A stretch of DNA of 64,000 nucleotides from Sipunculus nudus (lineage: Eukaryota; Annelida; Sipuncula; Golfingiida; Sipunculidae), in assembly GCA_026874595.1 (NCBI GenBank), contig CM049322.1, positions 2,777,900 to 2,841,899 on the forward strand. Direction: 5' to 3'. This document shows, one piece after another, positions 49,831-60,990 of the stretch. Under the pieces are notes generated by a model. The model had not been told where the DNA came from, did no database searches, and was given only the letters and a program-made list of their open reading frames with translations. Position numbers and translations under genes: made by a program. How positions within the stretch are numbered: the first letter of the stretch is position 1; each line of letters opens with the position of its first letter.

Positions 49831-50169
49831 TGGTCTCTAAACCGAGGGCTAGCTTAAATAATGTTAGTGAGGCGGAAAACGAGGGGTTGTTTCCAGCCTG
49901 TGCAGTCACTCGGGCAATGGCTAGAAAAGAAAATGATGTTACGTTGAATAAGGGTGCCACCGATACGACCGGTCTGGCTGTGGGCCAGGGTTCCACTGAT
50001 GATAAAGCCGATACGGCTATGGTCAATAGGACCACTGATGATAATGCAGATAGGGGTATTGTTGATGATGATGACATAATATATTTGTCACAGACATTCA
50101 TGAAGGTCACTGATCACTGACCAATCAGCGTTTCTTCGTTCTCAGAATGAGAAAAGTGCTGAGATATCA

Positions 50170-50880
50170 CCGGATGAGACGTTTCCTTTAAGGAATTAAA
50201 ACAGTTTATTGAAAGAACAAAAGAAGATACAGATCTTAAACATTTGTACGATTTGATTTTGCGAACGGAGGAATTAGAAAAGGGGTCATCGGGTTATTTT
50301 ATAGAAAATGATGTATTAATGAGAAAATGGAAACCCAGAAATATTCCATCAACTGAGGATTGGTTTACAGTATATCAAATTGTAGTTCCTAAAGTTAAGG
50401 TCAGACATATTGAAGGTAGCCCATGAATCGCCTTTGGCGTGACATTTAGGTGTAAATAAACCAAAGAAAAAATCATGAGACATTTTTTTGGCCTAAGATG
50501 AATCAAGATGTAGCGCAGTTTTGTAAAACTTATCATACTTGCAAGATGGTAGGAAAATACAGTCATGATTCACCAAAAGCACCATTACAACCAATTCCAG
50601 TCATAGAAGAACCTCTAAGTGGTGTCATTATAGATTATGTGGGTCAAATGCCCAGAACATAGAATGGAAACCAGTATTTGTTAACTATAATGTGTACCAC
50701 AACAAGATTTCCAGAGGCCATCCCTCTGAGAAATATAAAAAGAGAACTATCGCCAAGGCTTTGATCAAATTCTTTACAATGTTTGGAACGTTAAAGAAAT
50801 TTAATCAGATCAGGGTATGAATTTTACTTTGGGATTGTTCCAACAGTTAACTAAGTTATCAGAACTGATGAGGAAATATA
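50170..50880 (+). pseudogene. Integrase relic, truncated, upstream of RT
   Basis: N-terminal zinc-binding region: His at 50422 and 50443 with an in-frame TGA between them (50440-50442); the second metal-binding pair reads TYHTC, with Tyr where the first Cys is expected. Catalytic core: first Asp in IIDYVG (50633) and second Asp in SDQG (50808), which lie in different frames. The sequence then passes within about 90 bp to the RT, so the part with the third catalytic residue (Glu) and the C-terminal domain is deleted. Integration in cis is impossible. Confidence 0.75.
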
Positions 50881-50895
50881 ACATATTTTTTCCTG

Positions 50896-52137
50896 ATGTA
50901 TCTAGCAGAACTTTTGTGTCATGATGTGGATGTCGGCGATGCAAAGCCAATAAAACATCATCCGTACAGAGTTAACTCTGTAACTCTCGCAAACTTAAGA
51001 AAAGAAGTAGAATATATGTTACAACATTATATTATTAGGGACAGTCAAAGTGAATGGAGTTCTCCATGTTTATTGGTACCCAAACCGGATCAAAGTCATA
51101 GATTTTGTACTGATTTTGGAAAAGTAAATGCTAACCAAAACAGATACATATCCTAAACCTAGAGTAGATGACTACATTGATAGAATTGGTAAAGCTAAAT
51201 ATGTAACAAAATGTCACTTAGTAAAAGGTTATTTGGGTGATCCTCTAAAAGAAAGAGCGAGAAACATCTCGGCATTTGTAATTCCTGTTGGATTATTTGA
51301 ATACAGTTTTATGCCATTCGAAATGAAGAAACCAGGGGCCTCGTTCCAACGCCTCATGAATAGATGACCTGATTGTGTATAGTAAAAGTGATACTTGGGA
51401 CGAACACTTGCCAAGATTACAGAAATTGTTTAAAAAATTGGCGGTTAATCTTACGATTAACTTGGCAAAGAGTAATTTCGGGAAAGCAAAGGTCATTTAT
51501 TTAGGTCATGTCATTGGACAGGGTGATGTAGAACCTGTCCATGCCAAAATCGAGGCTATACTGAATTTTCAAAGGTTTCTAGGCATGACCGGGTGCTGTA
51601 GAAAGTTCTGTAAGAATTTCGCTGAGATAACTGCCCTGCTTAAAAACCTGTTTAAGAGAAAGAGGTATTTCTTTGGACAGATGAATGTGAAGCAGCAATT
51701 AAGAAATTAAAGTCCATTATAGTCAATACTCCTGTACTGAAAGCACCTGACTTTGACAAAGGTTTTAAATTATGTGTTGATGCTAGTGACCAGGCTGCTG
51801 GTGCTATATTGGTACAAGAAGATGAACAAGGGATTGATCATCCTGTCTGTTATTTCTCAAAGAAATTCAAAGACTATCAGAGAAACTATTCGACCATTGA
51901 AAAAGAATTATTGGCAATTATCATAGCGTCACAATACTTTGAGGTTTACGTAAGATCAGTTTCACATCCGTTAGTGATTTATACCGATCACAATCAATTG
52001 GTGTTCTTGATCAAATGAAAAACAAGAACAGACGATTGTTAAATTAGAGTCTGCTCTTACAAGAGTATGATATCATTGTGAAACACATGAGAGGCAGGGA
52101 TAATGTCATAGCTGATACATTGTCCAGAAGTTATTGA
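50896..52137 (+). pseudogene. Reverse transcriptase-RNase H relic
   Basis: RT fingers motifs WSSPCLLVPKPD and FCTDFGKVN are followed by a palm A block in which the first catalytic Asp is replaced by His (KCHLVKGY, His codon 51215). The IDD of the catalytic box is at 51360-51368, but it is out of frame with the upstream block and the usual dozen residues between FQRLMN and the box are missing. RNase H follows with VDAS (Asp at 51779), YSTIEKELLAI and YTDHN, then a TGA at 52015-52017. A DTLSRSY-type end precedes a TGA at 52135-52137. Frames change at least three times. Confidence 0.85.
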
Positions 52138-52523
52138 TGAATATTTGATGAATTAAATTGTTTGAGATGGATATCGGAAGATGTTTCCAAATATGTGCTG
52201 TAGCTATAGTGCGATGACAGATATTGATATGATTTGTGTAGTAATTGCAGATAAAGTCAGGTTGCGTCAATCGCAGTTTTGTTTGAAGGTTTTGTATGAC
52301 GTGGATGTGTATAATCACAGTAATGTTTATAGAGGTCAGAGAGGGTATTTGCGTCAATCGCAGGAAATGAATGTGAATAATTTTAATTGATAAAAATGTA
52401 TTGATGAACTTAATGAATAAACATCTGTTGAATTATTACTTATGTGATTAACTGAGTCACTTAAAGGTATTTGTGTGGAAAGGTTACAAAATTTTATAGA
52501 TGTCATAAAATTTTCTTTTTTTT
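52138..52523 (+). other. Non-coding 3' internal region of the retrotransposon
   Basis: About 390 bp between the RNase H stop and the polypurine tract, with GTTGCGTCAATCGCAG (52260) and TTTGCGTCAATCGCAG (52348) as an imperfect direct repeat. It holds no integrase or env, supporting the unusual gene order. Confidence 0.6.
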
Positions 52524-52534
52524 AAGGGGAAAGG
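52524..52534 (+). other. Polypurine tract
   Basis: AAGGGGAAAGG directly abuts the TGTTA start of the 3' LTR, as expected for plus-strand priming. Confidence 0.85.
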
Positions 52535-53148
52535 TGTTATGTGGTTCTGTAAAGACGTTGATGACGTCGGGGGTCCTACAGGTTACCGATTGTGAGGACA
52601 CAGGAGAACACAGGGGGACAATCGAAAGGAGAGCGTTAAAGCATAACACCACAGAAGACAACATACAAATATGGGACTCTTTATATTAACTGGAACTTGT
52701 TTCTTTTGTTAAACGGTACGACGTCACGTCGTGTACAACTATAAAAGCATCACATGCCCGATCCCGTATGGGCTGCAATTATTATTTGAACTGTCGTGGT
52801 GCTCGCCAGGCCTGGTTTTGGACGTTTGAACTTTGTTTCGTTTGAGGATGGACTTTTTATCGTGAACGACTCCTACGCAGCCCCAGGGGCGGTACATGCA
52901 CTTGTACTCGCACTCGCACTCTGTGATTTATTGATCGGAGGCACGCTTACTACACTTCATTTTGAGCTAAGTATTCTATAATATGGGTTTCTCACTTGGA
53001 CAGACTTTTATGTAAACCAAACATTTTGTATTCTTGTATATATTGTATATAATGATTTGTCTATTATAAATATTTTCATTTAAAGTGTCTTTCTTCAGTT
53101 GAGTTGGATGCGTGTGGAACCCGGTTGAAGGTTTAGTTACACGTAACA
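52535..53148 (+). repeat. 3' LTR
   Basis: Runs from TGTTATGTGG to ACACGTAACA and aligns with the 5' LTR over its full length, including the palindrome-TATA promoter. Followed by the ATAA duplication. Confidence 0.92.
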
Positions 53149-53389
53149 ATAAACTGAGAGGAAAATACGCAAAAATTTCAATCATTATCACGTTCACAAG
53201 AAATTCTAAAGTTGGTGAACTTTATTCCTCTATATAGATGTTAAAATTATTATTTCCAAGGTCATCGATTTTCCATCTCACCCGACAAGTTTGATTAAAC
53301 AACTTGTTGGTCAAATTCTAAAATATAAAGTACTACGTATCAAAGTTGAGTGACAATATATATAAATGCACTATTATAAGTTATCAGGG

Positions 53390-53905
53390 ACTGAAATCAA
53401 TAGTCCCGTGTGATACATCCACCAGCTGAGAAGTTTACTGATACCATCAATGTTATCTGACTCTCAAAAATAACGGAGGAAAATGCATAAAAAAGAAACG
53501 ATACAGGCAGGGCCACCAAACATCAGAAACTGGTGACACTAGTTATAATCAATAAAAACGTCAGGGAACGTCATCCTGGATCAAACCAAGGTTGAGAAGC
53601 AGATACGATTGATGTAACATATAATTCTCAAAAATAAAGGAGCAAATATGATAAATAGAAAAACAAAATTAAATGAAAGAAGATATATTTGGCACCACTA
53701 GTGATAGAAGCACTTGATAGAACTAATTGTGATCAATAAATATACAAAGATTCAGGACCCTGAATGAAACTATGACTCAGAAACTTTCACAATTATTGTC
53801 ATTTAATCGTATCAAAAATGGAAATAAAAAATCGTAATAATTAAGAAAAAACAGGTAGCCCCACCACTATTAAGCAACTGATGAAACTCTTTAACAACAA
53901 GGCCT
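53390..53905 (+). repeat. Three degenerate D-type repeat units
   Basis: Units of about 170 bp share AATCAATAAA, a CAGGxAC...CTGAATGAAAC-like block, TTGTCATTTAATCGTA, AAAAATAAAGG-like blocks and GGTGGCACCACTAG-like blocks (53510, 53690, 53850). Related to 44055-44280. Confidence 0.6.
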
Positions 53906-54229
53906 ACAGGCCCAATGTGAACCCGTGCAAAGTTTAGGAATATGAATGGAGGTTTATTTCTAAAATTTAATATTGATCCTCTTATGTCCTGCATATCTAC
54001 CTTAGTCATCATGATTTCAGCCAAATGAACGTTTCGGACCTGCACGTTTCGGACTAGAACGTTTTAAAACTAGGATGTATCAGTCAGGATATTTTGGATA
54101 AGTTCTTTTTGCCAGGGAGGATTTTTTGGTCAGATAAACGGACAATTTGGCAGCATGGTTTCAGAGAAGAACATTTTAGCATATCCTAAATAAATCTAAG
54201 AAATGCAGTTAGCCAAGAACTAAGCAAAA
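53906..54229. other. Spacer, nothing recognised
   Basis: Contains short duplicated phrases (AACGTTTCGGACCTG, CACGTTTCGGACTAGAACGTTTT) near 54027-54065; no gene. Confidence 0.45.
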
Positions 54230-54370
54230 TCCAATAGAATTGTTTAGATGACTATTTTTTTGGCAAAAAAATCTGTGATGCTAGCTCTTGCCCTTGTTGG
54301 AATAGCTATGATGCACGACGCACGATGGACGACGCCACACCATCGAATAAGCTCACAGATTCACTAAAAA
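54230..54370 (-). repeat. Inverted copy of the CGTCGTCCGTC repeat
   Basis: GACGCACGATGGACGACGCC followed by CACCATCGAATAAGCTCAC is the reverse complement of the 40597-40650 block. Confidence 0.7.
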
Positions 54371-54779
54371 TGCAAACCCAAGTTTTTTTTTCAAACAGTT
54401 GAAAAATATGTCCAGTAGTTATAATCTGGGCATTCGGCGCAGCCAGAGCCAGGTCAGTTGCCATGGTGATGTCTTGACCTCAGCTGGTTGAACTGAGTGA
54501 CCTCTTGATCTGGCATGCTGAAACTTGGCATGTTGTCAAATATGTGTTCAAACACGGAAAGCCTCTGTCATTTGGCTACACTTGCTTTTTTAAAGCTGCA
54601 TATACCCAATCTATTCTTTTAACACTGGCATAACCCTACCATAGAATAATTCTTGTAAAGTTTAAACCAATCAGCTTAACAGTTTCATAATAAAACAGGG
54701 TATAAGCAAGAAGAGTCTAAAATTTCATTTTTGCTTGTAAAAAGAGATCAATGAAGGTGGCGACACCAATACCTCAATA

Positions 54780-56097
54780 TCTGACCAGGTAACCTCAAAA
54801 TCTACAGATTTTGACACTTTGAGCAAGTAAGCCATGTGTGAAAGATGAAAAGTTTGATTTACAGTGCATCCATAATCTTTTTAAAGATGTGGCTCCTGTG
54901 ACCTTCAACTTTGATCTCTGGACCCGGAAAATCAAAATGAATTTACTTAAGTGGTGGGTCATTAATAAATCAAGCTTGAAGCCAATCAGTCTATCCAAAG
55001 CAGAATTACATCCATAACTAATTTGTGAATGGATAGGGCCCTGTGACCTTGACCTTTGACCCTATGACCCGAAAATTGAATAGAATCTTCTCCTATTGAC
55101 AGGTTACCAATATTTTGAAGATTGAAGGTTTGTGATGAAAAGTTAGGCTTGAAATGCATACACATTCTTTTAAAAGAAATGGGTTCTGTGACCTTGACCT
55201 TTGACTGTTGGACCCCAAAATCAACACGGTTCTTACTTTAATGGTGAGCCATATATATTAAGTTTGAAACCAATATGTCTGACAAATTAAACTGATGTTA
55301 TCATCTGGAAACTAATTTGTGAACAGATGGCCCTGTGTCCTTTGACCTTGTGACCCCAAATTCATTTATGCTCTCCCCATACTGGCATGTCAGCTAAATG
55401 CGCAAGATGGCAATCAGCCATAAAACAGCCATAAAATGCAGCAATAATCAAATTGAGTCCTGTGACCTTGACCTCTGAGACATCTGGACCCAAAAAAATC
55501 ATATGGCTTCTGGCTTTAGTGGTTGGCCATATTTAATACAAGTTTGAAATCCATGTGTCAATCCAACCTGAAGTTATCATCTGGAAAATAAATGTGTGTG
55601 TATGGACAGACAGACAGACAAACAGACAGGGTGAATACTAAAGGGCATCCATTTGTGATCAATAAACACATCAGATTTTTTTGACACTAGATGTAATCAT
55701 AGCTGAGAAGCTGACAAGATTGTTGTCATTTTATGGTAAAAAAAATAGAAAAATATTCGTTAAAATAACAAAAAAATACAGGTGGCGCTACCACTTTTCG
55801 CGAACTGACAAAACTAGTTAGGGTGAATATTCAAGGCAAGAATCGTGACAATCCATGCATAAATAATCAAGATATTGAAGGTTTTGTGTCAATTTTTTTT
55901 ATTATTCTGGGGGGTACTTACAAGCCCCATAGCTCAGAGGATATAGGTTGCAGTGACCTAATTATGGGTTTCCACGGAATTTTTTTATGGACCTCTCTCT
56001 ATTTTCAGTTACAGGCTTCTGGTGTCAGCGGTTACGATTTGTGCCCTGCTAACGGGCGCCCAGACGGACAGAGCGCCATACCTATACCTCAGTTGAT
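54780..56097 (+). repeat. Composite interspersed repeat, full module set
   Basis: Several receptor-like units (TGTGACCTTCAAC 54897, GTGACCTTGACCTTTGACCC 55043, GTGACCTTGACCTTTGAC 55189, GTGACCTTGACCTC 55460), GACAGACAGACA tract (55605), D module (55620-55830) and E module from 55905. The order matches 43865-44555; 54780-54990 closely matches 39905-40120. Confidence 0.8.
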
Positions 56098-56334
56098 TTT
56101 TTTTAAATCTCTGAGCGAACACAAACGGACACTATAGCTGGAAGGGTTTCGGGAGCAGTGACCTAATTTCTGGTTTCAAAATAGGTTTGATAGTGATTTG
56201 TTTTACTCCATTTATTTTCAGTAAAATGTTGCTCGGTCCATCGGTTAAGAATTGAGCATTGCCTCCCAGCGGTAGTACGAACGAAAAAGTTTATTTTTTA
56301 CATTGTCCGAATGGTGGCGTGCCATAATCTCTAA

Positions 56335-56470
56335 AGGTGGAGGAAACCGTAGAAGCCGGAGAAAACTACCGACTACAATCCAACCTCCGAGCCTATCACA
56401 GGATCGAACCCAGGTCGCCCCCGGAGAAAGCCAAGCGTTTTACCCCTCGACTGTCTAGGTTCCAATCTCT
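56335..56470 (-). repeat. SINE-like repeat with pol III B-box-like motif (candidate)
   Basis: On the minus strand GGGTTCGATCCTG (around 56400) resembles a B box. The plus-strand phrase GGTGGAGGAAACCG followed by CCGGAGAAAACTAC is of a type common in mollusc interspersed repeats (recalled pattern). No convincing A box or full tRNA fold was found. Confidence 0.35.
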
Positions 56471-57754
56471 AAAAAATCTGTTGAGTTTTCTAGAAATACA
56501 TTATGTTCCTTGTAAGTTATCGCGGTGCCACCACCAAGTATCCTAGCGACCTCTGACCTCTTTAATATGTTTGGGTCTCGCGCATAATCAGACTCGGGCT
56601 CGATAAGATATTGGAAAATAGTTATAGTTATCATTTTTAACGGTCAGCGGCACTAAAGGTTAATTTATAACGGACAAACAGTCGGTTGGACATAACGGAA
56701 CATGGGTAAACGATAACATGCCCCGTCACAAACGGGCGTAGAAAAATATCACAATTCTTGTATTATATTGTACTTAATAAAAAATACCCAACATACCAAA
56801 GAAATTTGATAGGTCCGACGGTTTCAAAACGTGCCTTCTTAACGGCCAGCTCGACAGACGACGGACAAATGACAAATAGTCTTAAAGTCTGATGAGCAGA
56901 CAACATATTCAATATATACCCATGCAACGCATTTAACAGTTATAAAACAATTGTGTATTTTTTTTTTCAGTTTGTTCCAACGTTTATTGGTGTTACATCA
57001 TATTCTGGGAAATCTTTGACCTTGTTAGCCACATCTGCATGAAATAATGCATTTCCTTACACCTTCGATGTTCTTATTAATCACAAGATTGGTGATCCCA
57101 CACACAGACTAATGCTTGAGTAATTGTTGCATGAAGTTAGGTTTAACATGTTAGTACTTGTATATGTACTTGTCACACGTACTTGAAAAGAAATCTAGTA
57201 CTTTACAACAATGATCCAACATATTACCAGGGAAGGATTAAACCTAATGTATATCATATTGCAGAGGTTCACATTAGGCCTTGTCAATATTTATATAAAT
57301 AGCCCATGAAATAAAAAACAGCTCAAATTATATGTAAAGATCTCTCGTAAAAAAAGTGCCCTTCCACCAACTCAGTGGGACCTCCGTGATCCTTGCAGTA
57401 AATACGCAGAATACTCGAAATAAGACGAGCCTTTTCCTACTTTCGATTGTATAAGTGTATTTGTTTTGCACGCTTTTTTAAAGACAAACAACTAAGTAAG
57501 TCCTTTAAGTTTCCGTTTGTTGACGGGTGATTGACAGTTTATTTTCATAGGGTCAAAAGTCTGTACACTGGCATGTCCGTCCATGGAAAAGGCACCACAA
57601 CTGTTGCAAAAATACAAGCCTGTGCATTCCATTCAATAAATCGTATTTTAAGGAGAGCAAGGCTGTCATTTTGATGTTTATGTATGTTTATCTTTAGCGA
57701 TGTCACGATATTTTAAATGACGACCTGCCGTTTACTTAAAAAGTATTTATAAAC

Positions 57755-57757
<3 letters not shown>
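56471..57757. other. Non-coding stretch, no gene seen
   Basis: AT-rich sequence with a short GACGGACAAATGACAAATAG repeat end near 56858. No exon recognised. Confidence 0.5.
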
Positions 57758-57812
<55 letters not shown>

Positions 57813-57944
57813 CGCAGGTTATGATAAACAGTGACGCCTTTAATAGTTTACTAATGGCGTGTTAATAAACTAGTTACTCTATCTAAAAGGCGTCACTGTT
57901 TGTCTTAACCTTCGCGTCAGCTACAGACTAACACGGCTATACCA

Positions 57945-58000
<56 letters not shown>
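57758..58000. mobile_element. Foldback element copy 2 within (TA)n tracts
   Basis: 57830-57897 begins AGTGACGCCTTT and ends AAAAGGCGTCACT, an inverted pair with a loop of about 40 bases. It is followed by a stretch ending ACAGACTAACACGGCTATAC. Long (TA)n tracts flank it (57758-57811 and 57951-58000). Related to 47366-47448. Confidence 0.6.
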
Positions 58001-58001
<1 letters not shown>

Positions 58002-58822
58002 TATTATGAATAATTGCTAGCAAAACTATCATTATTTTAAGTGTAACAATCAGCATACAACAAAATACTTTGAGCTACAGTGTAATTTTTTCTCCACATT
58101 AAGATAAAAGCGGCAACGCGGATAACTCTTTGTAGGACCCCTAAATAGTGTAGGAGAAACTAGGATATGGGCAGTCAACAAACGGATACAGGTATCTAGT
58201 AAATTACAGAGGCATGGATAATATCAGGAAAGGATTCCCTCCTAACGTGATAGTCCTGCAAATTTGTGGTATCAGAGATGCTAAAGTATCCTAAGACACA
58301 CAGATCGACAAAACTAAATATCAAATAAGATGGCACCACCGTCTATTACTTTCAACAGTTCAGGCTGATAAGTAACTTCACACACATTTAATTTTCACTT
58401 TCAAAGTTTACACGTGCGGGGCAGCAATGTTGAGCGAATTACTTAATATCTTATGCCGAATTACTACGCACGATTTGTACTGAGATTGTGTGAGGGTATT
58501 ATTCCGCATATTAAAATAGACATACCACTACACCTCCCCTCATTAGACAGTTATTCCCATAGTTCAAATACTATGTTATTTAGCTTGGACTTGGCTGCCG
58601 ATTATTAAGCACAGTACAATAAACACTAAAGTACATTTAACTTTCAAATTAAATTAATTAATCACGGTTTTCACAAAGTCCTGTAATGTTCATGCATATA
58701 CAGAACAGGTAAGTATGATAACTGAACCTCTGCATCTTATGATACTTATGACGAATGTGCAGTCCACCTTAATATCAATAATTTCCAGAAGAGACTGAAT
58801 GACATTTTAGATAGTCTCTATT
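58001..58822 (-). repeat. Candidate 3' LTR region of the minus-strand gypsy relic
   Basis: On the minus strand AATGAGGGGAG (58543-58533) is a polypurine-like tract followed at 58532 by TGTAGTGGTATGTC, a plausible LTR start. The other LTR was not found, so the far boundary is unknown. Confidence 0.35.
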
Positions 58823-59165
58823 AAACGACTTTCTTGCGATGTCGAACGGACCTTCGTTCCAATGGACTAGTAGGCAGTTGGTCATCTGGAGACGCTTGTT
58901 GCTCATAAGGCCCTGATGCATCACTACAATCTGGTGACACTTTGGCTGTTTGCTTAGCCAACTGTTTACCAAGTTCAATCTCAAACAGATCAGGGTCAAT
59001 ATCATGTGAATGCACAAGTGCATTGTCCTTCCTCATGGCATGTCTGTTAGGACGTAAGATAAATCCTACATCAGTTTGACCTCGTAAGATCTAGGTGCTA
59101 CTTTGCGAAGTCCATAGTCCTGTACGATGGTCCTTAACTCTTAATCTATCATCAGGGGGCAAAGT
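58823..59165 (-). pseudogene. Integrase C-terminal tail relic
   Basis: Minus strand shows LPPDDRLRVKDHRTGLW, resembling the region after the integrase core in K02A2.6-like gypsy elements. A frame down to 58823 then ends in a basic RRSVRHRKKVV-like tail. The catalytic core is absent: RNase H sequence (about 59175) is followed almost directly by this tail, so roughly the whole integrase core is deleted. Confidence 0.55.
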
Positions 59166-59425
59166 CTCCAAAACACGTGTAGTTTTGTTACACAATAAAT
59201 ATACTGGTGGAAACGCTCAACGGCAAAGACTATCCCCAATAGTTCCTTCTCGATCTGTGTGTAGTGAGTTTCATGGTTCTGGACGCATAGCAAACCGGTT
59301 TCCAAACATCATCATAAAGCTGCAAAAGCACAACACCAAGCCCATCTTTACTTGCGTCTGACGACATGCGTATTGGGATTCCAGGCTTATAGCACTGAAA
59401 AAATTTTGTTGTTATCATTTTGTTT
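59166..59425 (-). pseudogene. RNase H relic
   Basis: SSDASKDGLGVVLLQ contains the expected DAS motif (around 59360), then CYASRTM, and further on LLGIVFAVERFHQYI in a shifted frame. Continues the RT relic to the right; about 90 bp between them are degraded. Confidence 0.65.
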
Positions 59426-59509
59426 TAGCTCTATGAAGGATTGATCATGTTCATGTACCAAAAGCCATTCGTTATCTTGTTTCGAGAATAATCTGAGTGG
59501 TGCCGACTT

Positions 59510-60240
59510 TTAGGAATACCCCGGGATCCATTTTGCTAGGAATGTAACCCTCCCAAGAAAACGTTGTAGTTCCTGTTTGTTGTTTGGTTTAAACATGTTA
59601 TCGATCGCGCAGACCTTATTGGGTTCTGGCTTCAATCCATGTGATGTGACGAGATCGCCGATAAAGGTTAACTGTTTTACACCCATCTCACATTTTTCTT
59701 TGTTTAGATGCAGATAAGAGCACCTAGCCGTCTCCAGGGTTGAGTGCAAGTTACAATCATGGTCTTGTTTCGTGACTACATAGACGATGATTTCATCAGC
59801 GATAGTACTGACACAATGGAGCGTCTCGAAAGTCTGGTGTACGGTCTTATGGTACACTTCAGGCCCCGACGATATTCCAAACAGGAACCTTAGGTATTTG
59901 TATCTCCCCTCCCGAACGGTATATTGAAGGTACACAGGCGACTTCTGTGTTCGTCTAAGCGGAGCTAGCAAAATTCCGGAGACACATCTAATTTTGTGAA
60001 ATACGTTGCACCGGCGCAGTGTGACATTATCTTTTTACGTTTCGGTATTTTATAATAATCTCGTTTGAAGGCTCGGTTCAAGTCTTTTGGGTCCATACAC
60101 ACTCGGTTGTCACCATTCTTTTTCTTGGTGACCACCAGGGAGTTTACCTAGTCAGTAGGGTCAGTGACTTTAGTAATAACGCCTAACTGTTCCATATGGT
60201 CCAGTTTAGTTTTTAACTTCAACTTTCTGCAAGGATGTTT
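59510..60240 (-). pseudogene. Ty3/gypsy reverse transcriptase relic
   Basis: Reading right to left: VNSLVV preceded by a stop replacing the usual Trp (about 60147), VCMDPKDLNRAF, FTKLDV, then the 153-codon frame 59971-59510 with FGISSGPEVY and the catalytic box altered to ADE (Asp 59797-59795, Glu 59794-59792; normally two Asp). It ends with LQRFLGRVTFLAKWIP. Motif order and spacing fit gypsy elements of the K02A2.6 type. Inactive. Confidence 0.8.
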
Positions 60241-60259
60241 CACTTGTTCTACTTTGTCA

Positions 60260-60990
60260 TCCCCAACTGTCGTATGTGTGCCCGAGAGACAACCTTATTC
60301 TCTCAAAACCCTCATGATATTCTCTGAGGAGATTTGTATAATCAGAATCACTGTGTGACCTCTGCTGGCTCTGATTCTCTACAGAATACAGCACTTTAAC
60401 CAGTCGTAACTGCTTACAGGCTAATCTGCCAAGTAACGACTGTGTGTCATTTGGTACTACAAAGAATGTCAATTTTCTATACTGGACATTGTGGTGAACA
60501 GTTAAGGTACATTTGCCATTCACTGGGATGGGACTCTCATAACACCCTTTTCTTGTTTTTGAAGCATCACACAAGTCCGGTTTATTATTTAATGAATTAA
60601 AGTTGACCTCTGACAAAAATGTTCACTTGTGCACCTGTATCTAACTTTACTGGTGTGACTGTATCATTTATCACAAGCGAGTAAATCCAGTCATTGTTCT
60701 GTGTTTTAACCGAGTCCACTGTGATACTGTCCAAGACAAACAGTGCAGGTTCATCATTATCCGTCTGATCTTGATTTGTTGTACGCTTGCTAAGGCAACA
60801 CTTCACGAAGTGTTTTTTTTCTGTTGCATAATTACATGTTTCTCCATACGCAGGACATCTGCCAGACACGTGCCAGTTATCACAGGGCCGACAATGATGC
60901 TTTTTACCTGAACTATCAGTTTGTTGATCTTGACTAGGCCTTTGGCTGTTATGTTTACCTCTGCCGGTCAACTGTGCGTGTGGACAGTCT
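60260..60990 (-). pseudogene. gag zinc-finger and protease relic
   Basis: The frame 61238-60597 includes a Cys-rich segment (CRPCDNWHVSGRCPAYGETC, then HFVKCC) and the protease active site KLDTGAQVNI (Asp codon 60641-60639). The protease C-terminal LLGRLACKQL is in another frame (60616-60257), so there is a frameshift near 60605. Sequence before about 60990 in this frame comes from inverted-repeat elements and is not gag. Confidence 0.7.

Larger units (their letters stand above)
47798..53148 (+). mobile_element. Degenerate Ty3/gypsy-type LTR retrotransposon with integrase upstream of RT (Gmr1-like order)
   Basis: A 5351-bp element with LTRs of 617 and 614 bp starting TGTTA and ending TAACA, and a 4-bp target duplication ATAA (47794-47797, 53149-53152). 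Domain order along the plus strand is gag with zinc knuckle, aspartic protease, integrase, reverse transcriptase, RNase H, then polypurine tract and 3' LTR. No integrase follows RNase H. RT and RNase H motifs are Ty3/gypsy-like, while PR-IN-RT-RH is the Ty1/copia order; that combination is known for Gmr1-like elements of deuterostomes. By eye the LTRs differ at about 45 positions plus a few indels (about 7-8%), so the insertion is old. Multiple frameshifts and deletions make it non-autonomous. Confidence 0.9.

Noticed and set aside
56335-56470. Functional tRNA gene on the minus strand
   Set aside because: Only a B-box-like motif is visible; no cloverleaf or A box could be traced, so it is listed as a SINE-like candidate.
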